The notes below the pieces were generated by a model. The model was not told where the DNA came from. It made no database searches and worked only from the letters and a program-made list of their open reading frames with translations. From assembly GCF_002443255.2 (NCBI RefSeq), contig NW_019211457.1, positions 43,857,119 to 43,921,118 on the forward strand: DNA of 64,000 nt. The letters run 5' to 3'. Below are positions 24,946 through 38,757 of this stretch, piece after piece (position 1 is the stretch's first letter; each line of letters opens with the position of its first letter). A program made the position numbers and the translations under genes. Source of the DNA: Varroa destructor. Taxonomy: Eukaryota; Arthropoda; Arachnida; Mesostigmata; Varroidae.

Positions 24946-27900
24946 CGCTTTACGGATACCCTTAGTTCACACATCCGAACACTTCTGTCTGAATATCAAA
25001 TCATAGGATCTCTGTTACACCCGTCACAAGGTGATCCACTAAATGGTTCGGTGTTATAAGCTGACAGATTAATTTGATTATTTAATTAATATCAGATGAA
25101 CATTATCGCCCTTAAAGATAAGACTTCTGATCCTGCGGAAGACAACGAGCCGAAAATAGTTCAACCTCAACATCGGTCATATTTAGCATATGAGATTCCG
25201 TTGTCTCGAAAAGCCGCTAACGGGTATACCCAATTCCCCATTATTCTTCCTTATTCCATCAACTCTTGTTTTAACAGCGGAAACCTCTGCGAAAACGAAA
25301 GGTCTCCATATTGGGATCCTTCCGAAAAAAGAAAAACGTTTTTCTCTACATCGACACCGTTCCCGTGTTTTTCTATTGCACTTACCGTTATAGGTTGAAG
25401 GCGTGCGTGTGGCTTCCTTTGGCAATCGCTAAATCATATGTAGATGTATGGTATCCGTAACATCGCCTTAACTCACGACTGTCTGTTTTTAGGAATCGAA
25501 TCTCAAGGCTCAACGTATAGAAACGAAAAGTTAAGCTGGAATAAACTAATTGAGATTTACAAATTGGTCCAGATGAAACGTAGCTTCCGTATCTAAAACC
25601 TTTTGGAAGTCACCATAACATGCTAGAAACGAATATATTGTCTTATAAGAAAAAGAACTAATAAGTTCAGCATCTGCGGCCTACCTAAAATGGACAATTA
25701 CCTGCCAATACTCGTATCAGCTATATAAGGTTATGTAATAGATGAACAATAAGAGTATCTCTGTATTCGTATTAGTTCGTTAGGTGTTTGGACGTAACAA
25801 TATCACTAGGTGGCCTTCACCAGTAGGAGTCAGGGGTGAAGTTGTTTTGTTTAAAAGTTCGTGAGGAGATACGACTTATCGCTGACCCACGGCTTACGAT
25901 ACAACTGCGTTTGATCCGACTACTGTTTTGCTTTCGCTGACTATTATCCTCCCCGCAAGATGACGGGATAGGCGGATGAGGTTTTCGTATTGGAAGAGCG
26001 GTATTGAAGCCTAATACTCGACACACTCATTTCGTCGGCCATGTAAATTTCAGAAAATACCCCACCCTAATGTTTCGTATGTTGCGTATATTGATGTACA
26101 AGTGTTGTTATTGTGTTATTCTCTTTTATGATAGCTGTCTATGTTTTTTAACTTACCCTGGAGGCTCATCGAATACTACTTTTGTCCGGTTGTTAGCGCT
26201 ACGACGATTAGAATCTGACACGCAATGAAATTCGTCTACGTTATCACACCTCTTGTTTAGTTCATATGCGTATATTATCGCTTGTTTTCCTTGCCTGCTG
26301 CAGGCTAAAGTACCATAGGAGCATATCCGACAAAATAGAGTATACTAGATGTTTCGGGTTTCACGTCTAGTATATATATACAAGTGTGTGTAGCAAGGGA
26401 ACAAGTTTAATAACGTCACATGTGTGCCCATTGGCTGATGAAATGGTTCTCCTACACTTGTAATGAAGTGTAGGACAAAACATCGTACAAGGCTTTGCAC
26501 TTGTATGTCCTTACTTCACTATATGCTCCCTCAGTTTTCTGCATTTTCTCCAGTATCAGCGTCCTAAGCTGTAGTAGTTCGAGGCTGTATCCCACAAACC
26601 CTTTTCCTTGTCGTTTACTTCTGTCCCTTTCTTGTTCGTGGCGGCAACTATTTTTATCCCAAAACTCTGCTCCCTCTTTGGCGACGTTCGTTCGTCCAAA
26701 CGAATGTTCGGTTTTATCATCATTCTTGTCTTCATTGTCGGTCCTTGCGCCCATTTACTGGCCGCTGCTGTTGCTTTTGATGCTCTTCTCCCATTTGCGT
26801 TTTCTCACGCTAACGCACCCTTCCATCTTGTCGCGTAGGCTCTCACAAAGCTTCGAAAGAGTCCAGCGACAAATGCGGATGGAAAGGAGAACTCGACAAG
26901 GGCGACGGCTAACAATCAGGCTCTGACAGACAAACGAACGGATTTGCGGCCCAGAGGAAAGCAGCTAGTGCAAGCGTGGTAGCCATAACAGCAGCGCCAG
27001 CATCAGCAGCAGTAGCATTATAATATTGAGTATGTGTGGCTAGCCCACATGACGACTCTCATCGTTGATTCGTCGTCGTTTCAAGCGACCCAAAAACCGA
27101 TCTAGCGGACAAGTAGGCAGGCAGCAGACAAGCCTTTACATCTCATCGTCATTCGTTCCCCGCTTGCGCGAACTGTGTGTTTAACGCACGACTACCGCGA
27201 ACATTACTGCCAGTTCCGCCCCTGCCAACGCCATCATTTTGCCTAGCTGCTAGGAGAGACACGAACGGGCTGTAGGTCTGGATCTCTAGTCGTCAGTTTT
27301 CCATTGAAAGCCGGCCGTCTGGCACGCCGAAGGATGCCTCGACGGTCTAGGTCGGCGCCGCACCGCTACTTCCCTTTGGTCTAATACACTTAACTCACTG
27401 TCTTGGCTCACATACGTACATGCATGCACAAATATAAAGCTCAAGTATTCCATGACGCACCCCTTTTGCGATTTCAAGATTTTTTCCTCCTGTACCTAAC
27501 GTACATAGCTTTTACTGTATCCTATGTCTTCCTGTGCTAGCTTGCTCTTTTCTTACTATCACTTTTTTTTATCTTGGCTTATCGTTAACACTAGTCAAAA
27601 CTAAACAAACGTACGACTATTTACTAGGCCAAGCTGTGTTTACTGCCATTTGCTACAACTGCAGCAAAAGTAATGGCTTTTGCAACGTGGTAGCGAATCT
27701 GTCCTTCGTAGAAATAAACAAGAAAAACAAGGGAAAAATATAATAATTGCATTCAGACCGGTGAAAGAAATACTATGAGCTGTGTAGCGTTCTTTAGCGT
27801 CGAGCTCTTCTGGTGAATATTTACTAGAAAACCAGTTTGCCACTTCTGTCAGCCCATTGTTGTCCTGTTGGCTAAATCTGGTCACCGTCGTCCTCAATCC

Positions 27901-29358
27901 GTCAATCATTGTTGAAGTTGTGCCTTCGTCGTCGTCATCTTCAGGACCATCGGGAGCATCTGCCAGGACCTTTCCCGCCAAACTGCTCCTACTTACCGAA
28001 CCCATGTCCACAGTTCGCCCGTCTGCTTCCACCTTTGCTTTTGAAGCTTAACTTAGAAGTTCATTTGGATTTCCACTATTCGCTGTTCGAGTGTAAAGAG
28101 TTTCTGCATTTACGCTTTGTTTACTACATTTAATTTATTGACCGACAAAACGCCGCGAACGGAGAAAAAAGGAAACGGGGTTTGCGAATTTTTTTGCTTC
28201 TTTACTATAAAATTGTCCACCTAGCCTCCGCTACGACTGGACTGGGCTGCTGCTATGTTTAAAAGGTGAAGCAGCTTTGGGAGTAGTGAAGAGGTGGAAA
28301 ATGTTGGCGAGGCAGGAGGTCTTTTGGCTAAGTTTCTGTTTGTTTCAACTATGCTGGTGTTCGCCGCTGGCAACATTGGCGTTTTCCAGTCTTTGACACA
28401 ACACGGTTAAATCATCATTGTATCTGATTGTAATAAGTACTTGGAGCTGGCTGACTCCGTTCGGCGGCTGTTCGTTGCCTGTGGGGCTTCAGTAGAGTAG
28501 CCTGCAATTGTTTGCGTTGCCGTGGGCGTGTTGCCTGTTGATAAGCGAGCAAGGGGGGAGGGGCAATGAGAGTTGGCTGGATGCTCTTGTCGGTGCCCAG
28601 CGCAAAGCCTCGTTGACTATCACTATATACAGACAATATCGACTCCGCCAAGGACCATCGCCAGCCAGGTTCCACAGGCCTCGCTCGCTTACTGGCAGGA
28701 CGATCCCTGGACGCGCCGTTCGACAATCCCCAGCGGGATCTCAAATCTTGTCCCTCGCCAAACACACACATTACAGTACGTACAATTTTTTTCCATAATT
28801 TGGCTCCCCTCGTCGACTACCGGTCGATCCTAGCTGGGACCGAGTGTCCTTGACAGTGCGATACTTCAAGTTTGCATCCGTCTTCGAACCTCACTATGCC
28901 ATTCTCGCCGCGGAATCTTTCTTTTTCATGCAGCTAACCCGCAGGTAATGTGCCATGACTGTCACCCCACCTGTCTGCCATTCCCGTAACACAACTACCG
29001 ACAGCCAACAGCCGGCAGCGCCCACCAGCAGTGGCAAATAGCAATGCCGTAACGCGAAAGACATGGTCGCCACGAAAACCACTAGAAGCACCCTTGTTCA
29101 CTGGGCGAGATACGCAGACCCTCGCCTCTGGCTTGAGGAAGCAGTGCAAGGAGTTAGAGCTGTTATTTCGAGCGCGCCGTACACCATAACCTGACGCACG
29201 TCAAACATTGAACCGTACCATGCTATACGTTGGCGGCAGCATTCGCCTTTGCAAGCTCTTTGCCTTTTTGCCATGGTCCCCTTCTAGCATCGCTGGCTGC
29301 CTAAGGTTTGAAGATGGCACGGCTGACATAAGTTAGCAGCGAGGGGGCCAGTTATGGG

Positions 29359-29384
29359 AATGGAGAATGTCGACGTTCTCCATT
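29359..29384. repeat. 26-bp near-perfect palindrome
   Basis: Nine-base arms (AATGGAGAA and TTCTCCATT) surround a core with GTCGAC. Twelve of the thirteen base-pair positions are symmetric. It could be a binding site for a dimeric protein or chance; no gene is recognised next to it. Confidence 0.75.
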
Positions 29385-32300
29385 GGGGATACTGCTGCTT
29401 TCAGACTGAGCGCCCGACAGGCAGTCGGCCATTACTGGCACTGCAGCGCGCGGCGGCAAGACTGGCAAGCAGAACCAGCATCTCACATGGATGTACACCA
29501 TTCCCAAGGGAGGCTATCATACAAAGTAGCCGCCTCACTGGACTGTTGCTGAAACTCATGCCGCCTCTGCCGCACTGCTGAACGCCATACAGCAAAGCGA
29601 AATCAGAGCAACCGTGATGGTCCGTTGCCGATGCCAGGCTGGCGATCACGCAACCGTACATTCTACGGTGTCAAAAGCGGCGCCATTCTGCCAACCTGCT
29701 CCTGCCAGATGGAGAATGGCTCCCCTTTTCAAAATATATTGTAGGATAAATGACACACTGGCAAAATAGAGGCATTATGGAATGATATCTAGCAGTTCTA
29801 ACCAACTCTAACTCGTTTCAACTCAACAGGCAAACGTTCAGTTGCGTCAAAGCATCAGTAACTAACTGCTACTAGCGTCAATTACCTTAAGTATTGCCAT
29901 TTTCCAAAAAGCACGGATCAATGGCTGTCCACATAGATAATATATATTCTGCCTATAGTGAACGACACGGTGCTATGGATTACGCGCCGCCTAAACGATA
30001 AGCCGTAACGACTGCCGTGTCACCGCTAGTAACAGAAAAAAAACAGCTGTAGCTAGAAAGTAAGTACGATCTATGTGTAGATGGGCAGCGCTGTCATTGA
30101 GAAGATCTGGGAGGGGCACACACATAATAAATGTCGTATAGCAGATATTTATCTATATGAAAAGAGATAGAGCAGACACTGCAAATTGTGGATATGTTGT
30201 AATGCTGCAGTACTAGTCGTAATGGCTCAGCTATCACGCAAATGGACTGCACGTAACTGCCGACGCTTGACCCCACGGCAGTCTGTGGGAAGACCCGTCT
30301 ATAATCTGTAGATACTTCTTTGAATATAACGATGGATAGAATAGACATGAGTAGGTTTTTTTTGTCTGTTTTCGTAAATTATGACCAATTGCCATTACGG
30401 CACAGCGCCCGTATAAATTTCCAACTATTTATCAAGTCAGGGGGGCGAACAAAAGAGCTAATCCTTTTCACAACGATGGTGATAATGGTGGTGATGCTTC
30501 TTGCGAACAGCTGCTGCATAGGTAGGAGTTTTCGATTTTATAGCTAGCCCAAAAATGTATCGTATCAGGATGACAGCCATTATACACTATTGAAAACTGT
30601 CATTGCTGCCTATTTTAGCGCGAAGGGTCAGAGCGCACTGCACGGTGCTAGCGCACGTGCACGGGCCATAGCGTGTGCAATTACGTCGTGTTGCTATAGC
30701 CCTTATGACATGGGATCCGTTTCATGTTTATAACCATACGTTACAGTTTACGTGCGTTTCATGCTCGGCCTCCACTAAACAACCGACCGAAGTAAAACAT
30801 AATAAGCAGACTATACCACAGTAATATTCCCGAAAAATTACTGAATTCTTCAAGAAATTCTTCTAAATCAGATACCTCCGAAAGACTAATACTAGTTCAT
30901 GTTAAACGTAAACTACGTAATGCTTGTCGGTTCAAGGGCAATGATCACGATAAATCGACTTGTCAGAGCAAAACGCTATTGGGATGAATGGTTGTCACCG
31001 TTCTATTCTGATTTTTTGTCTTTGTCATCAGCTACTTGTCATTGCCCCAGCAGACAACAATGAGTCGGCAAATAAACTCACCGCATATTAGCGGAAAACT
31101 TTTCGATAAGGAATTGTATCAGTAGTGGCTGCCTTTTGTTGCCTCGTCGTTCTACCCTATCTGTCCGCTAATCAAATATTAACCAATGAAGAGATTATCT
31201 CCGTGTAGGCAGAGATATCTCGCACGTTCCATAGGATTCTTCAGCAGCGATGAAGAATGTTGCGCTGTCACACCTTGTGTCAGATGCGCGATCCAGGTAC
31301 TTCTATTGTATGCGTTTGCTCAGCAGTAAAGTCTGGCGGTAGCCGACCACGAATAGGGCCTATCGAATATACGTGGTTCATCCGTCATCTTCACGCACAA
31401 TTATGCGTCTGCTTCGTATCGCCGGCATCAGCGGTCGTTAGTGGTAAATGGCTCTACAATAGTTGCTCCCCCAGTGATCAACCGCTGGACTATCCAAATA
31501 GGCCAATTTTACAGCACAGGAGTGGACGATTTATAACTGAATACAACTATTTTTATCTACTCACGCATGTTATATAGTATCTGTTATACAATCGAATATA
31601 AAAGCCCGTCTTAGTATAATAGTCTACTATCAAATTTATCTCAGTAGGACGACTGGCACGTGGACGATAATTAACGACAAAATACCCTATAATTCTTTCT
31701 TTAATTCCTTTATAGTACCTTAATTGTACATTAAAAAGTAAAACAGGTTAAATGATTGAAGCTACATCAACGATACTGAAGGAAACATTATACAGGGAGG
31801 GCTTGCCACCTGTCCCATAGGTGTCTGGAAGCGAAGCCAACCTATAATAACACTTTTTGCCACTAAGCTAACCTTACGCAAACAACACACATCTTATCTA
31901 ATTCAATCACTGCCGGCGGCGTTCGATGCTACAGGTTTTAGCCATTTTAAATACTGTTCGATGCGTTAAGTGGGCATCATGTTTTCATATCGCTTTTCTA
32001 TGGTCTTATCATTTTTTTTTCTTTTTGCTTACGCACAGCCACTCAAATAGCGCATTATTGTCAGTCATGTTCACCGTAACTACGCGAAGGGTGGAAATAG
32101 GGTTCGCGAGTGAACATTGTACTTTACAGCGTTATACCTTTTTTCGAAATCTTTCTGCTAGCTTCGCCTTTGTCCTTCGGTGCCTTTTACAAGGAAAAGG
32201 TTTGTATCAATTGATCACCTCTACTGGCGATGACAGCGCAAATGGGCCACACTCTGCCCTTCTATTCTGCCTTGCTCTGCGTAGGGAGAACATATCTATC

Positions 32301-33216
32301 TGCCTTCCATTCGACGCAGGCTTTCTAGAAAGGAGGCCGGAAAACTTTTAGAGTTCGACTCCCCTTCACTGTTCCTTGTCCTCTTTCCATTATATTTCTC
32401 CCATGTTCTCTAACTGACCCGTACTGACCGAACAGCTCAATCTGTACCCAAAACTGCGTTAAAAGTGGCTGCGCCTGTAAGCTACTTGGAGCGGGCCACT
32501 GCAATGGACGATGGGCGGAGAAAAGCGAACGAATCCTACTGGAAAAAAACCTGCCGGGGACGGGATTGCAGAAGCCGGGGAAAATTTGAACAGATGACTC
32601 CGACTGATCGGTGCTTCATTAAAGGTCCATAGAGCACACTACTATCCACATGTAAACTGTTATTGGCAAGTTCGTCGCATGTCTTCAGGTTAAGGGTGTC
32701 GGCCCAATGGCACGTCCCATAACTTTGTCAATGTCTTCAACATTCTAGTATTCTAAGGGTATTAATGAACTTGACAGCTGCCATCCATCAGCCATGATCT
32801 CCTTGCCTCTGCTCGTACGGTGAGTGAGTTCGTGCTGTCCTCAGTTTGGAAATTCGGATTCGCCAAGACGCACCGATCGACCAGCGATTTCAAATAGCGC
32901 GCATTTAGCTACTTCCCGGTAACCGGATAGCTTACGTCACCGTTTAAACGTCGCGTGGCTGGCCAACACATTGGTAGGTCCAACGGCAAGCGTATACAGA
33001 TTCGCATAATTATTGCGTTAGATAGCATAAGTATTGAGACTGAGTGATCTTTCTGCGGTAGCCGCACAGCGGACGGATCTAGGTGTCACTCGATAGCGCC
33101 ATTTAGGTAATGAAACTGACAGAGATATCCGTATAACACATACATTTATATAGGACATATGTTCTATGAGTCAATCGTTGTCATATGGAGATGGAGAGAT
33201 GTATATGTTTAAAGTT

Positions 33217-33234
33217 TATATATATATATATATA
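33217..33234. repeat. Short (TA)9 microsatellite
   Basis: Eighteen bases of alternating T and A in unassigned DNA. Confidence 0.9.
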
Positions 33235-36200
33235 GCGAACCCAATTACATCTGCATACATCAATGCGTCTGGAGCAGACGACGGAGGGAAAGGTTAATAA
33301 TATGACCACATGTAATCAGGGCCCGTCGACCAGCTGGTTGTTAATACGTTCGGCCGACATAGTTCGCTAGTCTGATCTATTAGCGCGATTCACGAAGCGA
33401 TGATTCACTAAAGTATACGTATGTCGGTCAAGTTTCCAAGAAAATGTATGCGCGTAACTGTTACATTGGAAAGAGCGTATGGAAGTTACAGCATCTAGAA
33501 AAGGTTAGACAATATACCGCTTTTGAAACAAAGTGATATTGTCAACCAGCTTTACCCGAAACGGTGGTAAACATTAAGCCGTAAACTGTTCGTGACGATA
33601 GCGCGTCTACTTGTTCGTGTATCACAGCGAGCTTTCTCCTGCGCAACGCCCAACACGGAACAGTACAGACACTCGTTTCCTTTGCGAAGATGACTTGGAA
33701 ACAAGTGCCCAGAACGAACCAAGTTTATGTTCCAACAAGTTCAACTCATGCTAAATGCTATTATTATTATGGTTCAAGCAATATGGACCAACGGCCGAGT
33801 TAGCGGCTGCTCATCGATAGCATATACATACGCTCTAAACTTCGGCCCGGTTAATTCATAAGCTACGCGACTCCGGCTTCACAACGCCCGTTGATCATAC
33901 CGTTCCTCAATGGCTTAGGACGGCGTTCACTCTTCCAAATCCAAGATATTTTCCCTTCGAAAATACTGCTACAGCTTAGCTGGCAACTATTGTTACTAGT
34001 ACTATCGTCATCATTCAACCATAGATCTTCTATGAACAGTATATCGTAAGGAAAAAAAATTATACTCTGGCCTGCGCCGGCGAGCTCTACCTGAGTACCT
34101 ACGCACCTGTTCCAAACCCGAACACTTTAACTCCTTTTTTAAACGACAACAAAACGCTAAGTGTGTATCGTAAAGTTTTATTTTGTCTATCCGCGACGTT
34201 GTTGATGCCGGGCGCTCGCGCATGATTGTTTAACTACACCCCTTATCAAACGCCAAATATATTTCGCTAGTAATTTAAGAGACCACTGTTTTGTCTCGAT
34301 TATTTAAGCATTACTATATACGACTGCAATAACTGATCCATTTCTTTTCGTCACGATCAGTTTTTTTCGTCTTTAGTGCTACCGTACACGTCGGCTCGAT
34401 AATAATACATTGTAGATTTACCGTTCTACTGAGCAAACTTGGCAGGGTACGATTACACAATTAGAGAAATAGTTTCTCTACCTATATGAAATTACTGGTG
34501 TTATGTATGCGTTCCTGCAACAGAAAAGTTCTCTATAGGGAACGCCAATATACAGGGATGCATTGCAGGTTCGCCGTTCTGTTGCCACAGCGATTGATCT
34601 CACTATAACTCTGCATAAACATGTTAGTCTTTAGCTACAATATCAGTAGCAACAGGTACACGATGGCGCCGTTAACTGCAATTACAGGACAACGCAAACG
34701 ATGTCCGGGCACCGTTCGAACGTTTCTTGTTCCGTTGGCAATTCTTGCTAATTGCATACGGTTGCGCACTTTTCTCTACTACCGGGTTCGTATGTCTGCC
34801 CGCATTGTCACCATCAAATGCATTAGGCCATTGGCCGAGCGTCCTGCAATCTCAAACTAGGGATCCATCATTAGTTCAAAATAAAAACCTTTCGATCCGT
34901 ATTTTTGCTTTTTACTTCCACAGTTTAGTGTTACCCTGCGCCATTAAATTTGTTGTCTAGAAGGTATTTCTACAATTCCCGTTCATCGGTGCGTCTGTCT
35001 GTTTATTTGGCGAAATTCGTAATTATCATTTCAGAAGAAAACATTTAGATTAGGCTACCGTTCAAAAGTCACGTCTAGTAAGCGCACTCCCACATGCTTG
35101 ACTTGTGATGCCGTTTACTTACTGTCTTATCGATAGGACCCTTGGCAATCTGGCATCGCGAGAAAAGAGAACTATTGGAACTTGGAGCTATTGTTTTGCT
35201 ACCTGTTTCGATAACGTGAAATTTCACGATGAGCAGGGACTAATTAGTGCCAGTGATAGATGAAACTGATGCGGACAAATCAGATCCTGTTACGGGCTAG
35301 CCCGTTTTCTCTAGCTTTCACTTCTGCTGTCTTATTTTTCTCTTCGACTGACCTACTATACACAACTACTGGAACAATAGCGTCTAAGTTCTTAAGGCCG
35401 TAGGTTTTATTTAGACACAGTCATACTAGGGTACAAGCTGCCTTGTGCCGTATTTGTACTCTTCAACCTAATCGCTCCAACTTAGTGCGTGCATAGGTCT
35501 ATCTGCTTATTAGTCGCTTCTCTCCGCAACTCTAGTATCACGTGCTTGTTTTTTAGTTGCCCTCCAGGCATCTTCATCCGTCACGAATAAATCTCTATTA
35601 TGTGCACCCTCCTCAGAGGACACCACGAAAACAGGTCCCATACACGCTCACTACGAACTAGATGTACTCTAGTATTACTAATATATAGGGACGGAAAAGT
35701 TATTACACTGAAAATCGTAGCAGGCAAAAATACTTACTCCATTCAGGATTTAGTAGTAAAGGTGGCTGATGCATTGCCACCGAGCGAAAATCAACGTTTC
35801 GTTCGCGTTTCATTGACTCTTATCCTTCTCATGGTCAGTACATTGAGTGGGCACTCTACCGCCGCTAAGAAAATAGGCAGTAACCATTGGACAAAAGCCT
35901 CAAAAATCCTACGCTCTGTCACCGGCGCATTTCTTTATCTACAAGGGTTTTTTTTCCCAGGTTACTTCTCCCTGCCGCCTCTACATCTTTTCCATCAAGA
36001 CATATAGCCACTATTGCATCAATTGCTACAAAGTGGGCCACCCGCTATGTGATTGTAGACTAAAGGAGAAAAATGGAGGATAAGGGAAAGGTGGAATTTG
36101 GGATAGTTCTAATACTGCTATATTGCCGTAGAGCCATTCATGTGGGGGAAGGTCTGAAGGCCCCATGGTCCCTGCTCACGATTTGCGGCACCCTATACAA

Positions 36201-36296
36201 AAACGAAAAGCTAGATAGTAAGAGAACCTAGAGCCGTCGCTTAAAACGAAATTGGCCAAACTGAATTTTTGACTCGCTCGATCAGAAGTGACGGAC

Positions 36297-36326
36297 GAAC
36301 CTGCAGGTTCCACGTGAGTGGAACCT
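36297..36326. repeat. Clustered inverted repeats around a CACGTG E-box
   Basis: A perfect 14-bp palindrome at 36297-36310 (GAACCTGCAGGTTC) overlaps a second inverted repeat, with arms AGGTTCCAC at 36305-36313 and GTGGAACCT at 36318-36326. The E-box CACGTG lies at 36311-36316, inside the second structure. The same AGGTTC half-site therefore occurs three times in alternating orientation. A regulatory role is inference only, since no gene start is recognised nearby. Confidence 0.6.
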
Positions 36327-37289
36327 CGCTGTGCAATAGAAAAAGAACGATCTAAAAGCAAAGAAAAATCAAAGACACACGAAGCTTAGCAACAGCAACG
36401 AGGGCAGCAGAAGTAGCAGCAGCAGTCTCATACCAGACGTCGCACGCATTCCTCAAGATCGGCTTCAATTTGGCTTTACATAAACTCTGCGATGCGACGC
36501 AATGCATATTTCCGCATTTTTGTGGCTAATTGTAGTTGGGTCGGAAATTGCGAGCCTGGTATAGAAACATTCTCAGTACCCGAACAAGCTAACTATTATT
36601 TCATTGCTGAACGAACGAGAAAAAATGGGAATCGCATCCACATATAGTATTGTACACTTCGACAGAGCGGATTTGTGCGATCACCAGTGGGTATCTTTGG
36701 ACAGAACAGAAATGGGTCATTGAAAAATACAAACGACACTGTCGAGCATTGAATGAGCGCTTAACTTGAATGTCTTGCCATTTCGCGACCTCTGCTGCGA
36801 AAACTGTTCTGATGTCTGTCTACGATGATCAGCCCAATTACAATAATCAGACACGCCATCAGACAACTGCTCACTTAGAAAAACGTCTTTGTTTCTGCTT
36901 TAGAAGACCGAATTTATCATTTTTAAGATCTCAGAATAACCGTATTAGAAGGAAGAACAACAGTCGCGTTAGAATAACGATTTAGGTTACTTCATATATG
37001 ATACCCTAACTCAAAACGTAACGTATATTGTTAGCAATTCTACTACCACACATTTTGTCTATGGTTTAGCAATTGCAACAAAGGTATCAGTCTTTAAGTA
37101 AGAAAACTTGTTGAGGAGGGCGTTCTGTTTCTGAAAAAACGTCCGCTAATGGGCTGGGCACTACCTGCCTCCACGTTTTTTCGCTCCCCTCACTACTTTT
37201 CAGTAAACCGTACCCGCTACGTATGATCGACTGCTGAGGCTGAAATTCGCTTTTTTCCAATATCCTCCTTTCATTCGGGTCCCCCCTCT

Positions 37290-37313
37290 TTCTCTCTCTC
37301 TCTCTCTCTCTCT
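37290..37313. repeat. (TC)12 microsatellite
   Basis: Twenty-four bases of TC dinucleotide preceded by a short C run and followed by an AT-rich tail. It is a polypyrimidine tract on the plus strand. Confidence 0.95.
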
Positions 37314-38351
37314 GTATATATACATGCACGATTGTTCTCAATGGCCGTTTGTCATTTTTCACGCATTTTAGCCTCCATCATGCTCCTCTTACGGTTTCAC
37401 AATGTTTACCTTATTTACCCAGTTTCTTCGCGACACGTTCTCGTAGCTTCGGGCGAATGAAGTATAATTCACAAACCAACGTAATGTCGGTGAATCTTCT
37501 GTCGCCGATTTTTTCATTTTTTTTTCCTAAAATCGTGTTGCTTTTCTCTTATTTATCTCGGCAATTCCTTTCCTTGTGTAAAAAGAAAATACTCTCTAAA
37601 AAAAAAAAAGCTGAAATTTCTTTTAAAAAAAGAGAAGTTGATCTACCCATGTTTACAAGTAAGTATGCCATAATTGAAAGTGAACACTGATTGATACATG
37701 AATACAGAACGTCAAATATATGGTTTGCGCTAAGAGATTCATAGAGTTTTATTGATAACTCCCGAAGCCATTATATGTCTCGTAACTGTTATTGCGTGAG
37801 TGTAACATACAGGTTAACATGGACAACATCCTTTTTTGGCAAAAACGATAGCTCATAGTGAAGATAGGTGCAGCAATCCTTAAATAGGTTCTCCTCGGAG
37901 GAATTTTAACAACATGACATTTGCTTTTGGCTCAGACGATCGTGTGTTAAGCGCGCATTACTCGCCACCGCCTTGTAGCTGCTACGACCATATATTTAGG
38001 CCTATCCTTAAGAGAATGTTCTGTGGGTTGACACAGATATATACATACAACAGAAATTCAGGTAAACCGTCGTCGGTTATTTTAGCTACAGTTCCAGGTG
38101 GAGAAATGTTCATGCTGTGATTGCTTGATCTGAACCCTTTTCCTTTCTGGCTCGTTCGTACCGTTAGCATTGTTGACAGCATCTTTTTCCACTCTTTAGA
38201 GTTATTGGAACGCTTACTACTGTCAGTAACTATAAGAGGGACAAGAATCTCCTCGAATTATTCCTTACTAATTATGTACAATCATCAATTAAACAACGAT
38301 TGGTAGTTCTATCTTTCGCGTAATAGGATCTGCGAGGCAGCCGCGTGTTGT

Positions 38352-38356
38352 TCAGT
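38352..38356 (+). promoter_or_regulatory. Possible arthropod-type initiator (TCAGT)
   Basis: TCAGTC at 38352 matches the arthropod RNA polymerase II initiator consensus and lies 71 bases before the ATG at 38423. That is a plausible length for a 5' untranslated region. The motif is short and expected by chance, so it only supports the adjacent gene model weakly. No clear TATA box precedes it. Confidence 0.2.
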
Positions 38357-38422
38357 CGGCCAGAAAGCGAATCGTATCGGTTATCCTCGATCGGAAGATC
38401 GATAATTATTCTAAAAGAGTCA

Positions 38423-38757
38423 ATGGCCAACTACTTGTCGTCGCTCGAGTCGGCTGCGCTGATGGATGGTGACGAGGTAAACGAACGGGTGTGTTTTTTC
38501 TGCCTGACAGTTTACTTCTCTGCGAAAGTCTGTAATGTGGTTAACCTATTGTTGTCTGATCTGCTTCGTATAACGGTATCGGCCACTATCGACAAGGCCA
38601 ACGTCAACCTCAGGGAACAGCATCGTCACCTGTGAGTAGCTCCTTTCTCTCGCCTTATCGACGACTGAGACTTAACTGATTGGTCAACAACAACAGCAGT
38701 GCGCAAGTGCAGGAAGGGCTAGCTAAAGAACTGCGAAGGGAGTTTCTGAAACTATAG
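38423..38757 (+). CDS. Candidate small two-exon gene, 89-residue helical protein of unknown function
   Basis: The model joins 38423-38631 and 38697-38757; the frame closes to 89 residues. Exon 1 opens at an ATG with A three bases before it, reads MANYLSSLESAALMDG and ends at CT before GTGAGT. The 65-nt intron contains a branch-like CTTAACTGAT and ends in a tandem CAGCAG acceptor, which allows a one-residue variant. Exon 2 reads SAQVQEGLAKELRREFLKL then TAG, with hydrophobic residues spaced every three to four positions as in an amphipathic helix. Residues about 36-89 look helical throughout. No family is recognised; a vague resemblance to small histone-fold or coiled-coil proteins was not strong enough to name. 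Against the model: exon 1 contains a pyrimidine tract with CAG (to 38510) that could be a true acceptor, making the first 29 residues intronic, and no AATAAA follows closely. Confidence 0.35.

Larger units (their letters stand above)
24946..38340. other. No recognisable gene
   Basis: GC-richer blocks lie at about 26.5-27.3, 27.8-28.0 and 28.4-29.7 kb, with open frames on both strands. One minus-strand frame at 26452-26754 is charged (Asp, Glu, Lys, Arg). This follows from a purine-rich strand, so it is not taken as coding evidence. Another, at 28894-29064 on the minus strand, begins MSFALRHCYLPLLVGAAGCW and could be a membrane anchor, but nothing else supports it. No tRNA, rRNA or transposon termini were recognised. 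Confidence 0.55.

Noticed and set aside
26452..26754. Charged 100-codon minus-strand frame
   Set aside because: The Asp/Glu/Lys/Arg content is what any purine-rich strand encodes. A stop codon sits directly before the ATG and no partner exon was found.
27640..28032. 130-codon minus-strand frame with an acidic run
   Set aside because: It has no ATG at its start (GTG), a GTAAGT inside its early part, and no recognisable domain.
32340..32370. AGTTCGACTCC, considered as a tRNA B box
   Set aside because: No A box at the right distance and no acceptor stem upstream.
32789..32819. Plus-strand ATG frame MISLPLLVR before GTGAGT, considered as a signal-peptide first exon
   Set aside because: Only ten codons, and the nearest acceptor would give an intron of about 25 nt, too short to splice.
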